Assembly (NCBI GenBank): GCA_963791295.1
Contig: CAWBRY010000001.1
Span: forward strand, 124,001 to 188,000
Reading direction: 5' to 3'
Origin: CAWBRY01 sp963791295
Lineage (GTDB): Bacteria > Bacteroidota > Bacteroidia > Chitinophagales > Chitinophagaceae
Length of the DNA: 64,000 nt
The notes beneath the pieces are model-generated. The model saw nothing but the letters and a program-made list of their open reading frames with translations. It searched no databases and was not told the origin of the DNA. Both the position numbers and the translations under genes were made by a program. Within the stretch, counting starts at the first letter, position 1; each line of letters begins with the position of its first letter. Below are positions 36,649 to 45,148 of this stretch, piece after piece.

Positions 36649-36679
36649 CAAAGATAGGTTACAGAAGATTCATCACAAA
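36649..36679 (-). promoter_or_regulatory. Promoter of purH
   Basis: On the minus strand TTTG (36679-36676), a 19-base spacer and TATCTTTG (36656-36649) match the Bacteroidota sigma-A consensus completely. The leader would be about 25-30 bases. Confidence 0.75.
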
Positions 36680-36709
36680 GGCAGGCGCAATGCCCTAATC
36701 TGAGTAGAA

Positions 36710-37055
36710 TTATTTCTCTAGTTTCTTTAAGTCATAATCCATGCCATGCTCATGTATAATTACTTTATCAATAACGCCCTGACCATGTCGTTTGAAGACT
36801 TGGTAATCGACAGAATGGGAAACCTGGAATTTGTATCACTATTCGGTTTGGCTTCAAAAATTTTTCCAACCATAAGCATGGTGAAATATTACTTCTCCCT
36901 TTTGTGCCACTAAAGCAACACCATTGAATTTGTAGGCTTCCTCAGCGTAGATAGGTGTCTATTTTTTCAGAAAGGCTATCGCTAAACTTGTTTTTTTGTG
37001 CAGATAGGTTTGCCGAAAAAAGTATCCATGCCACACATGCGATGATCTTTGACAT
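36710..37055 (-). pseudogene. Decayed serine hydrolase (class C beta-lactamase-like), frameshifted and internally deleted
   Basis: An intact signal peptide starts at 37055 (MSKIIACVAWILFSANLSAQ), and the frame continues with SDSLSEKIDTYLR to a stop at 36942. Coding then resumes in other frames. The frame just downstream reads EEAYKFNGVALVAQKGEVIF and HHAYGWKNF. A second shift continues with FEAKPNSDTNSRFPILSITK, where SITK is the family's catalytic SxxK. A third frame then gives KFQVSHSVDYQVFKRH, ending with GVIDKVIIHEHGMDYDLKKL to a stop at 36712-36710, which resembles the C-terminal tail of the same family. The 300-residue middle is missing. Together this is a remnant with at least two frameshifts plus a large deletion. 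It lies between purH and comEC. Confidence 0.8.
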
Positions 37056-37101
37056 TTTCGACCTTTTAATGGATAAATATACGGCTAACCAAGATTGAAA
37101 T

Positions 37102-38700
37102 TCATCGGAGTAACAGAAAAGCAAAAACTACGAATAGCGCAGCTTTTAAAAAGAATTTTGATTTGGACATTAACCAGTAGCTGATAAAAATGATCAGCAG
37201 TATCAACAGAAAAGTTTGCATGAAATTTATTTCCAATCCTTCCAGGAGCGAAAAGGGGAGGGCTTCTATCCTTTCGACGTATGCATTCATCCAACTGATC
37301 AGGTTGCTCAGGCATTTTCCGAGAAGCTGGGCCACAAAAGGTGAAAAGGAAACGGCGCAAAGCAATATTTCTCCGATAAGAATAACGCTGGATAGTGGAA
37401 CCGCGACCAGGTTTGTGAATAAGAAGTAATTAGGGAACTGATGAAATTGATAGATACTTATTGGGGTCGAAAGAATTTGTGCTGCGAGAGTTACGGAAGT
37501 AAGTTTCCAGGTAAGAGCGATTATTTTGTTGCGGGGAAAGAACCAGTTATGAATGTATGGTTGAAAAACGACAATGCTTAGTACCGCACAATAGGAAAGT
37601 TGAAACCCGATGTCCCAAAGCCAAAACGGATTAAAGCACAATAGTAAAAAAGCAGAGACAGCGAGACTATTATAAATGGAAGATTTTCTCGAAATGTTTT
37701 CTCCCAGGATGAGGCAGGTGAACATCAAGGCCGAACGGAGGACCGATGGTTGAGCACCCGCAGCTAAACTGAATATCCATAGGGTAATGACAATACAAAA
37801 CAGTCTTATCCATTTCGTTTGCTTAAGTCTTCCGATCGGCTGGAAAAGCCTGACCAGCAACCAATAGATCAACGCGATATGCATTCCCGAAATGGCTATG
37901 ATATGGACGACACCTGTATTTGAATAAGATTGTAACAGGTCCCGGTCCAGGTTGCCTTTATATCCGATCAACAGGGCTTCTGCAAGTCCTTTTTCTTTTT
38001 CACCAGGAATATATTTCCTTAGAATGTTCAATATTTTATCTTGTAAGTCATGAACTAATTGATCCAACCATGAACTATTTATGTTCCCGAGGATCACATA
38101 GTCCTTTTCATTCAGGTAGACCTGGTGCGTAATTCCCTGGAAAAGGCAGTAACGTTTATAATCAAAGCCTCGGGGATTTTCGAAATTCTTTATTTCGTTC
38201 AATCGTTTTCTGAAAATGAGCTGACTGCCATAAGAAATTGGATGACGGGCCGAGATTAATTCTTCTTTACTGAGATAAATATTTAGGTTTCCACAGACAG
38301 GAACCCAGTCATTTATTTTTTGGTGATAGGTTAAAGAAGCAATGGCTTTGAAAGAACTTTTCTTTTCTACGAGAGGATCAGAAATAGTGCAGATGAAAAC
38401 ATTCTTATCCACCCGGGAATTTCCGATCCAGTTCGGATGGTGACGAATATCTTTATGCCATAAGAGGAGGGCGCCAATAGATATGAAAGCTATGGTGCAG
38501 GTAATTCCACCAATGACTACGAATCGGTATTGATCATAGGTGGTAATAAAAAAATAACTGATCATTCCGATGCTACCAGTAAGGAGGATTGTCCACCATA
38601 TTCTGATATCTACATCAAATTGCCATTGTAGCAGGATGCCGGCGATGAGGGATGCCAATAGACGGAGAAGCGGAGCTCTTTGCCAAATATAGATGGGCAT
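37102..38700 (-). CDS. ComEC/Rec2 family membrane protein, without a metallo-hydrolase domain
   Basis: 532 residues. The N-terminus has hydrophobic helices (LLRLLASLIAGILLQW and following), then a soluble DUF4131-type domain (about 100-215) and the competence domain with EALLIGYKGNLDRDLLQSYS, GVVHIIAISGMHIALIYWLL and about eight further helices. ComEC forms the inner-membrane channel for DNA uptake. Long members carry a C-terminal beta-lactamase-like nuclease domain; this one stops right after the last helices with LLILLIIFISYWLM and a basic tail. The shorter form is common in Bacteroidota. The stop lies 47 bases upstream of the serine hydrolase remnant. Confidence 0.85.
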   Translation of the reverse strand: MPIYIWQRAPLLRLLASLIAGILLQWQFDVDIRIWWTILLTGSIGMISYFFITTYDQYRFVVIGGITCTIAFISIGALLLWHKDIRHHPNWIGNSRVDKNVFICTISDPLVEKKSSFKAIASLTYHQKINDWVPVCGNLNIYLSKEELISARHPISYGSQLIFRKRLNEIKNFENPRGFDYKRYCLFQGITHQVYLNEKDYVILGNINSSWLDQLVHDLQDKILNILRKYIPGEKEKGLAEALLIGYKGNLDRDLLQSYSNTGVVHIIAISGMHIALIYWLLVRLFQPIGRLKQTKWIRLFCIVITLWIFSLAAGAQPSVLRSALMFTCLILGENISRKSSIYNSLAVSAFLLLCFNPFWLWDIGFQLSYCAVLSIVVFQPYIHNWFFPRNKIIALTWKLTSVTLAAQILSTPISIYQFHQFPNYFLFTNLVAVPLSSVILIGEILLCAVSFSPFVAQLLGKCLSNLISWMNAYVERIEALPFSLLEGLEINFMQTFLLILLIIFISYWLMSKSKFFLKAALFVVFAFLLLR

Positions 38701-38782
38701 GAGAGAAGGTAGCGTCCGCGCGTGCGAAATGCAATACCATTTTTAGGGTAAATCCCATTATTAATATTGGAAGCCCATATTA

Positions 38783-39250
38783 TTAAACCAGCTTGGAGAG
38801 GTAAGCAATTTGGCCCAGGTGGTAGATATCATGCTGGATAAGTCCATTCAGCAGGAACCGAAAATCAAACTTACGATAGTCTACTTTTTCATTTAAGAAT
38901 TCATCGTCTTTTGTTTCCAATAGATCGATGATGTTTTGATGGATCGATTTGAATTCAGCAACTCCCGTATTCCAATCATGTGTGGCCTTATCAATCTTTC
39001 TCCAATCCATTTCTTCAAACGCTACCATGTCTTTGATCTGTTCTTTCTCAATTCTTTTCAGGACAAAATCCGACCAGGTATTCATATGATAAAGCAATTC
39101 GATCAATGAATGAGAGGATTCGTTGGGCTTAATAAAAACTTTGGACTGATCTACCTCATCCAAAAGGACATACACGGAACGCCCAAACCAGGGAGTGCCG
39201 TCTAGAATATCGCGCAAGCTGCGTATGGTAATTTCAATTTCCTTTTTCAT
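38783..39250 (-). CDS. DinB family protein
   Basis: 155 residues forming a predicted four-helix bundle. Three histidines sit where DinB/YfiT proteins bind metal: His55 in LLYHMNTWS, and His140 and His144 in LIQHDIYHLGQIAYL. Members act in varied thiol or metal-dependent reactions; the substrate here is unknown. It stands alone on the minus strand next to comEC. Confidence 0.82.
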   Translation of the reverse strand: MKKEIEITIRSLRDILDGTPWFGRSVYVLLDEVDQSKVFIKPNESSHSLIELLYHMNTWSDFVLKRIEKEQIKDMVAFEEMDWRKIDKATHDWNTGVAEFKSIHQNIIDLLETKDDEFLNEKVDYRKFDFRFLLNGLIQHDIYHLGQIAYLSKLV

Positions 39251-39532
39251 GCAGGCAATTTAATTTGTTTTTAATCTCCACGATTCCCGTGTTTTTATCC
39301 TGCAAATCTCAATTTTTCCCATCCTATTCCGCCAGTGTTTTCCCGGTTTCTCCACAATATTTTCACGGTTTTTTTTCATCATTTTTCACCTTAATATTTG
39401 GTTTTCTATACTATACAAATATATATAATTTATAATTAGTTGATTAAGCCGACGTTGAAAAAATGCTGCCTATTGCATCGTCGATAGCTTTAACAGGTCA
39501 ACCTTCTTCATTAAACCATAAAATCAAAAACC
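39251..39532. other. 282-base AT-rich divergent intergenic region
   Basis: The region separates the DinB-family gene from the unknown gene at 39533. It has long T and A/T runs (39360-39440) and probably carries promoters for both sides, but no element scores well enough to mark. No frame with coding character is seen. Confidence 0.5.
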
Positions 39533-40006
39533 ATGTTAGAAATTCAAAAAAAATCAGTAAAAGCTGGAAAACTGGTAAACACCGAACATGTAAATGAAGT
39601 CGTCACGAACTACAAACAGCAACGTTGGGTTCACAATTCTAAGCGAATAGGGAAGGAAGATTCACTAAGCGTTTGGTACAGTCTGGAAGAATTAGAAGCT
39701 TTCATGGCAAAGGCAAAACTGCATGGAGGTGATGGCATTCGTTTATATTTCGGGGCTTATGATGAAAAGCATGCTCCGCGTCCTGAATATGCCGGAAGGC
39801 AGACAGTGGTGTTTGTAGCTACCAAACAAAAAGAAACATTAAATGGCGAAGTGGACAAAGATCTTTATATCAACACAGAAAATGGCTCTACTATCCTTGC
39901 TTACAATATCGGTCGCCCTTGCCCACCAATGTGCGGGCATGATGGTGTGCCCCATATAGGAGTTACCATTGTTGACAAAGGAGCGGAAGGGATGATCGTG
40001 ACATAA
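39533..40006 (+). CDS. Conserved hypothetical soluble protein
   Basis: 157 residues, no signal or membrane segment. It has a Lys-rich N-terminus (MLEIQKKSVKAGKLVNTEHV), a central YSLEELEAFMAKAKLHGGDG followed by IRLYFGAYDEKHA, a strand QTVVFVATKQKE, and a Cys-containing RPCPPMCGHDGVPHIG near the end. I do not recognise the family. The paired Cys and His in PCPPMCGHDG could bind metal, which is inference. It is flanked by its own AT-rich upstream region and a strong terminator, so it is probably monocistronic. Confidence 0.75.
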   Translation: MLEIQKKSVKAGKLVNTEHVNEVVTNYKQQRWVHNSKRIGKEDSLSVWYSLEELEAFMAKAKLHGGDGIRLYFGAYDEKHAPRPEYAGRQTVVFVATKQKETLNGEVDKDLYINTENGSTILAYNIGRPCPPMCGHDGVPHIGVTIVDKGAEGMIVT

Positions 40007-40030
40007 AATTTTTGTCCGGATCCAAAACTG

Positions 40031-40060
40031 AAAAACCCTCTTTGGTCAGAGGGTTTTTTT
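40031..40060 (+). terminator. Rho-independent terminator
   Basis: An 11-bp stem (AAAAACCCTCT / AGAGGGTTTTT) with a 6-base loop and a T run follows the unknown gene by about 25 bases. Confidence 0.9.
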
Positions 40061-40092
40061 TATAGTAAATTTAAAATGCAAATTCAAGGACT

Positions 40093-40761
40093 ATGTCATT
40101 CTTATTTGAGAATATCTATATATTTTTTATTGCACTTAGTTTCCTGGTAAGTCTGTCGGTGTATATCAATCCAAGACCGGGATACCCATATTTAAAACTT
40201 TTTCCACCTTATTTGTTAGCCACCTGCATTGTTGAAACAACAGGAGCTTATTTGGGCAGCATAGGAGTGTCCAACCTCTGGCTATATAATATTTTTTCAA
40301 TTATAGAATTCTGTTTTTACATCTGGGTCATCGGTGTTACTGTACGTAGTCCACGAGTAAAAAAAATAATTCCGTGGACGATTGCCCTATATACTGTCAT
40401 AGCAATCGTAGATATGTTTTTCATACAAAAAATCAGAGTATTCCATACGATTACTTACTGCCTCGGCTGTTTAATGCTGATATCATTCTGCATTTATTAT
40501 TTTCTCGAACTATTCCGTTATCCGAAATCTATCAAATTGGTCAATGAACCCGCGTTTTGGATTTGTACAGGAATTTTATTCTTTTATAGTTGCGGGTTTC
40601 CTTTGTACGGATTCATGAACTATTGGCCGAGCGATTCAGTAATAATTGATAATTTTACCTTTATCCTGAATATGATGAATATATTTTTATATTCTTTGTT
40701 CATGATCGCTTTTCTATGTCAAAGACCCCGGAAATATACCTCATCACCATCATCGGGATGA
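40093..40761 (+). CDS. Polytopic membrane protein, possible sensor component
   Basis: 222 residues with about six or seven hydrophobic helices (FLFENIYIFFIALSFLVSLSV, LLATCIVETTGAYLG, LWLYNIFSIIEFCFYIWVIG, WTIALYTVIAIVDMFF, IFWICTGILFFYSCG-like and FILNMMNIFLYSLFMIAFL). There is no obvious transport motif. It overlaps the histidine kinase gene by 46 bases, and that kinase lacks its own sensor domain, so this protein may supply signal perception. The family is not recognised. The arrangement, not the sequence, suggests the role. Confidence 0.72.
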   Translation: MSFLFENIYIFFIALSFLVSLSVYINPRPGYPYLKLFPPYLLATCIVETTGAYLGSIGVSNLWLYNIFSIIEFCFYIWVIGVTVRSPRVKKIIPWTIALYTVIAIVDMFFIQKIRVFHTITYCLGCLMLISFCIYYFLELFRYPKSIKLVNEPAFWICTGILFFYSCGFPLYGFMNYWPSDSVIIDNFTFILNMMNIFLYSLFMIAFLCQRPRKYTSSPSSG

Positions 40762-41519
40762 TCCTTGCTGTGCTGCTGGTTGGGTTTATTGTCACTGTTC
40801 TATTTATTTATCAGAGGAGGCAACATCGCCAGGAAGTGGAACTGGAAAAGATGAAAGATGTTTATGAAAGAGAGTTGCTTCAATCACAGTTGGAGATACA
40901 GGAAAATACATTCAAGATAATTTCGCAGGAATTGCATGATAATATCGGGCAAATGCTTTCCGTGGTGAAACTATCGCTCTCTGCACTTCCCCTTGACAGG
41001 GATCACCCGGCATTTGCCATGGTTCAAAACTCGCAGCAGGTATTGTATAAGGCGATCGCCGATCTTTCTAATCTTACAAAAGGTCTTCATACCGACCGGA
41101 TCGCCCAGATCGGATTGTCGGAATCCATCCAGTTTGAATTGAATGCGGTCAAAAAAACAGGAGTATTCGGAGTTGAATTTAATCGAACCGGGAAAGAAGT
41201 TTTCTTAAATGAACAGAAGGCGATCTTTCTCTTCCGCATTTTCCAGGAATCATTAAATAACATAATGAAACACTCTCAGGCAACGGAAGTGGTTGTTAAT
41301 CTAAAATATTTAAAAGATCAATTTACCCTGGAGATAAAGGACAATGGAGTTGGATTCCATGTCAAACAAAAACATGAGTCTACCCATGCCTCCAGCGGTG
41401 TGGGACTGAAGAGTTTGTTTAACCGGGCAAGGCTTATTGGAGCAAGCCTTTCTATCAACAGTGAACCGGGCGCGGGTACAATGACCTTGATTGAACTTCC
41501 ATTACAAGAAGAACGGTAG
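40716..41519 (+). CDS. Sensor histidine kinase, HisKA_3 type
   Basis: 267 residues. One transmembrane helix (about 8-31, IYLITIIGMILAVLLVGFIV) is followed by a coiled coil and the dimerisation/phosphoacceptor segment with His74 in QELHDNIGQML. The ATPase part contains the N box FRIFQESLNNIMKHSQ, G1 DNGVGF and G2 GVGLKSLFNRARLIG. No extracytoplasmic or PAS sensor domain is present. It overlaps the upstream membrane protein and is followed after 2 bases by the response regulator gene. It is predicted to phosphorylate Asp61 of that regulator. Confidence 0.92.
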   Translation: MSKTPEIYLITIIGMILAVLLVGFIVTVLFIYQRRQHRQEVELEKMKDVYERELLQSQLEIQENTFKIISQELHDNIGQMLSVVKLSLSALPLDRDHPAFAMVQNSQQVLYKAIADLSNLTKGLHTDRIAQIGLSESIQFELNAVKKTGVFGVEFNRTGKEVFLNEQKAIFLFRIFQESLNNIMKHSQATEVVVNLKYLKDQFTLEIKDNGVGFHVKQKHESTHASSGVGLKSLFNRARLIGASLSINSEPGAGTMTLIELPLQEER

Positions 41520-41521
41520 TC

Positions 41522-42181
41522 ATGCTAAAGACAAATAAAAAAACCCTGGTAGCTATCGCCGACGATCATAGTTTACTCAGGAATGCATTGGCGAAACTGA
41601 TTAATACGTTTGAAGGCTACTCCATTATATTCGAAGCTGACAATGGAAAGGACCTGCGGAATAAGATTGTACAGCAAACCATTCCGGATATTGCCTTGCT
41701 GGATGTAAACATGCCGGAGATGGATGGATTTGAGACCACTCAGTGGCTTCATGCCAACTATCCGCAAATAAAAGTCCTGGCCTTATCGATGCTAAGTGAT
41801 GAGCGAACTATCATCCGGATGTTCCGCCTCGGAGCCAAAGGATATTTGTTGAAAAATACCAATGCCACCGAATTGAGGGAGGCGCTGGATTCATTGATGG
41901 ATAAAAACGTTTACCTGTCGGAATATGTTTCTAATAAACTGGTGAGCGGTTTGAATCATGATGCGGATGCCAATGAAAAGGCAGTGGTATTAAATGAAAA
42001 GGAAAGAGAATTTCTGCGTTGGACCTGTTCGGAGCTATCTTATAAAGACATTGCGGCAAAAATGTTTCTCAGCCCCCGCACCATAGATGACTATCGGCAA
42101 TCGCTGTTTACTAAATTGAAGGTTCATAGCCGCGTTGGGTTGGTCATATATGCTATTAAGAATATGATCGTAGAGATTTGA
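41522..42181 (+). CDS. NarL/FixJ-type response regulator
   Basis: 219 residues. The receiver domain has the acidic pocket ADDH near position 14, phosphoacceptor Asp61 in ALLDVNMPEMDGF, and the conserved Lys in KGYLLKN. The LuxR-type DNA-binding domain (about 150-215) has LNEKEREFLRWTCSELSYKDIA and PRTIDDYRQSLFTKL. Output is transcriptional. Genes controlled are unknown. It completes the membrane protein-kinase-regulator module. Confidence 0.93.
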   Translation: MLKTNKKTLVAIADDHSLLRNALAKLINTFEGYSIIFEADNGKDLRNKIVQQTIPDIALLDVNMPEMDGFETTQWLHANYPQIKVLALSMLSDERTIIRMFRLGAKGYLLKNTNATELREALDSLMDKNVYLSEYVSNKLVSGLNHDADANEKAVVLNEKEREFLRWTCSELSYKDIAAKMFLSPRTIDDYRQSLFTKLKVHSRVGLVIYAIKNMIVEI

Positions 42182-42186
42182 GCGAA

Positions 42187-45033
42187 CTATTTGCTCAAGT
42201 ACATGCTTCTGTCCTTATATAATTGGCGGAAGTATGGATCGCGGAGATCTTTAATGAAGCGAATAGCCTCGCCGGTGCTTTTCATCTCTGGCCCGAGTTC
42301 CCTGCTCACGCCGGGAAATTTCTCAAAACTGAATACTGGTTCTTTGATCGCGAAGCCCTGCAGCTTTTTTTCGAAGGTAAAATCCTTCAATTTGTTTGCC
42401 CCCACCATCACGCGGGTAGCAATATTTAAATAGGGGATCTGGTATGCCTTGGCAATAAATGGTGTGGTGCGAGATGCGCGCGGATTGGCCTCAATCACAT
42501 ACACTTTGCCGTCTTTGATTGCGAATTGAATATTAATAAGCCCTTGAATCTTTAATTCCCTTGCGATCTTCTCAGCATATTCTTCCATGGTATGTACGAC
42601 CAATGGCGTGAGATTAAATGCAGGCAATACGGCATTGCTATCTCCACTATGTATACCTGCCGGCTCAATGTGTTCCATCACGCCCATGACATGAAAATCA
42701 TCTCCATCAAATATGGCATCGATCTCGGCTTCCTGGCAACGATCCAGGAAATGATCCACAAGAATGCGATTTCCAGGAATATGCTTTAACAAACTGACCA
42801 CCGCTTTTTCCACTTCTTCGTCGTTGATGACGATACGCATTCTTTGTCCCCCCAATACATAAGAAGGTCTTACCAGCACCGGGTAACCCACTTTGTTGGC
42901 CACCGCAATGGCCTCGTCTACATTGTGAGCTGTGCCATAAGCAGGATAAGGAATGTCTAAATCTTTCAGCCTGTCGCTAAACCTGCCGCGATCCTCCGCA
43001 ATGTCCATGCTGTCATAAGAAGTGCCTATGATCTTTACTCCTTTTTCATGCAGTCGTTCAGCCAGTTTAAGTGCGGTCTGTCCGCCCAATTGTACAATGA
43101 CTCCTTCGGGTTTTTCGTGTTCAACAATTTCCCAAAGGTGTTCCCAATACACGGGCTCGAAATAAAGTTTATCTGCCACATCAAAATCAGTGGAGACTGT
43201 TTCGGGATTACAGTTTACCATGATCGCCTCATAACCACATTCTTTGATAGCCAGCAAACCGTGGACACAACAATAATCAAATTCGATTCCCTGCCCGATC
43301 CTGTTGGGACCAGAGCCCAGCACAATGATCTTTTTATTTCCCGATACCCTGGATTCATTAGAAAGATGAGCGGATGAAGGTGCAGAAGCATGGTTTTCAA
43401 AGGTGGAATAGAAATAGGGAGTCTTCGCTTCAAATTCGGCGGAACAGGTATCCACCATTTTATATACACGCGTGATGCCCGCAGCCTTTCGTTTATTATA
43501 AACATCTTCTTCGTTGAGGTGATGTGTGATACGACTGATCTGCTCATCACTGAACCCATTTACCTTTGCTTCGCGTAAAAGTTCAAGAGGTAGTGTATCC
43601 AATTCATATTTGGCAATCTCATTTTCCAGCGTACATATCTTCTGTATCTCGTAGATGAACCAGCGATCGATACCCGTAGCCTTCGCAATCGTATTCACAC
43701 TGACGCCCATCATCAGCGCATCTTTGATCCGGAATATTCGATCCCATTTGGGAGTCTTAATATGTTCCAGCACTTCTTCAGCATGCATGAGACTCTTGCC
43801 ATAATAACCCAGACCGACGGCATTATTCTCCAAACTCTGACAGGCCTTTTGAATGGCTTCCGTAAAACTTCTTCCGATGGCCATTACTTCTCCCACACTT
43901 TTCATCTGCAAGCCCAATGTATCATTGGCACCCTTGAACTTATCAAAATTCCATCGCGGTACTTTGACAATGACATAATCCAGGGCCGGTTCAAAATATG
44001 CCGAAGTAGTTTTAGTGATTTGATTTTGCAATTCATCGAGCGTATAACCAATGGCCAGCTTGGCAGCAATTTTTGCAATGGGATAACCGGTTGCTTTGGA
44101 TGCAAGGGCTGATGAACGACTAACCCTCGGATTGATTTCGATGGCAATGATCTCTTCGGTTTGGGGGTTCAATGCAAACTGAACATTGCAGCCGCCGGCA
44201 AAATCTCCCAGGTCTCTCATCATCTTTATTGCCGTGTTCCTCATCAATTGCATAGCTGAATCGCTCAATGTCATCGCCGGGGCAACAGTGATAGAATCGC
44301 CGGTATGGATACCCATCGGATCAAAATTCTCCACGGTGCAGATGATGCACACATTATTGGCCTTATCCCTCAATAGTTCCAATTCAAATTCCTTCCAACC
44401 CAAAACCGCTTTTTCTACCAGTACTTCATGAATAGGAGATGCCTGGAGACCCCGATTCAACGCTTCGTCCAGGTCGCCTTTATCGAAGACAATTCCGCCA
44501 CCCGTTCCTCCCAGCGTAAAGGAGGGGCGGATCACCAGTGGGAAGCCTATTTGTTGTGCGAATTCCTTTCCTTCAAGAAATGAGTTAGCGGTCTTGGCCT
44601 GGGCCACCGGTATTCCAATCTGGATCATCCATTGCCGGAATTTCTCCCTGTCCTCCGCTTTGTCGATTCCTTTTATATCGACACCGATCAGGCGCACGCC
44701 AAATTTTTCCCAGACGCCGAGATCCTCCGCTTCCTTGCAAAGGTTGAGCGCTGTTTGCCCTCCCATAGTAGGAAGTACGGCGTCAATTTGGTTTTCCTCC
44801 AGTATCTGCTCAATACTTTCGACTGTCAGCGGCAGCAGATAGACTTTATCTGCCATCATCGGGTCGGTCATGATCGTTGCTGGATTGCTATTGATCAGGT
44901 AAACTTTAATTCCTTCTTCGCGGATGCTTCGTGCAGCCTGTGTTCCGGAATAATCGAATTCACAAGCCTGTCCAATGATAATAGGTCCCGAACCAATGAT
45001 GAGAACAGAGTGAATAGAGAGATCTTTTGGCAT
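42187..45033 (-). CDS. carB: Carbamoyl-phosphate synthase large subunit, lacking the allosteric domain
   Basis: 948 residues. Both ATP-grasp halves are complete: SVLIIGSGPIIIGQACEFDY and NPATIMTDPMMADKVYLLP open the first, and KIIVLGSGPNRIGQGIEFDY and NCNPETVSTDFDVADKLYFE the second. The chain ends shortly after GVSRELGPEMKSTGEAIRF, where E. coli CarB continues with about 130 more residues of MGS-like regulatory domain binding UMP and ornithine. That domain is absent, as in other short Bacteroidota forms I am aware of. The enzyme makes carbamoyl phosphate for pyrimidines and arginine from the ammonia supplied by the small subunit, whose gene is not in the window. Confidence 0.95.
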   Translation of the reverse strand: MPKDLSIHSVLIIGSGPIIIGQACEFDYSGTQAARSIREEGIKVYLINSNPATIMTDPMMADKVYLLPLTVESIEQILEENQIDAVLPTMGGQTALNLCKEAEDLGVWEKFGVRLIGVDIKGIDKAEDREKFRQWMIQIGIPVAQAKTANSFLEGKEFAQQIGFPLVIRPSFTLGGTGGGIVFDKGDLDEALNRGLQASPIHEVLVEKAVLGWKEFELELLRDKANNVCIICTVENFDPMGIHTGDSITVAPAMTLSDSAMQLMRNTAIKMMRDLGDFAGGCNVQFALNPQTEEIIAIEINPRVSRSSALASKATGYPIAKIAAKLAIGYTLDELQNQITKTTSAYFEPALDYVIVKVPRWNFDKFKGANDTLGLQMKSVGEVMAIGRSFTEAIQKACQSLENNAVGLGYYGKSLMHAEEVLEHIKTPKWDRIFRIKDALMMGVSVNTIAKATGIDRWFIYEIQKICTLENEIAKYELDTLPLELLREAKVNGFSDEQISRITHHLNEEDVYNKRKAAGITRVYKMVDTCSAEFEAKTPYFYSTFENHASAPSSAHLSNESRVSGNKKIIVLGSGPNRIGQGIEFDYCCVHGLLAIKECGYEAIMVNCNPETVSTDFDVADKLYFEPVYWEHLWEIVEHEKPEGVIVQLGGQTALKLAERLHEKGVKIIGTSYDSMDIAEDRGRFSDRLKDLDIPYPAYGTAHNVDEAIAVANKVGYPVLVRPSYVLGGQRMRIVINDEEVEKAVVSLLKHIPGNRILVDHFLDRCQEAEIDAIFDGDDFHVMGVMEHIEPAGIHSGDSNAVLPAFNLTPLVVHTMEEYAEKIARELKIQGLINIQFAIKDGKVYVIEANPRASRTTPFIAKAYQIPYLNIATRVMVGANKLKDFTFEKKLQGFAIKEPVFSFEKFPGVSRELGPEMKSTGEAIRFIKDLRDPYFRQLYKDRSMYLSK

Positions 45034-45098
45034 TTTTCTTTAAGAAGATTGATCTGGATAGTTGCCAGGGCTTGACGATCCGATGGGCTATCGGGACG

Positions 45099-45106
45099 CA
45101 AAACTA
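45099..45106 (-). promoter_or_regulatory. Putative -7 element of carB
   Basis: The minus strand reads TAGTTTTG, matching TAnnTTTG, 66 bases upstream of the carB start. No good -33 element is seen. Confidence 0.35.
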
Positions 45107-45148
45107 AGGGATTGAAGGAGCAGTAAAGAGTTTTTTTTCAAGTCAGCC

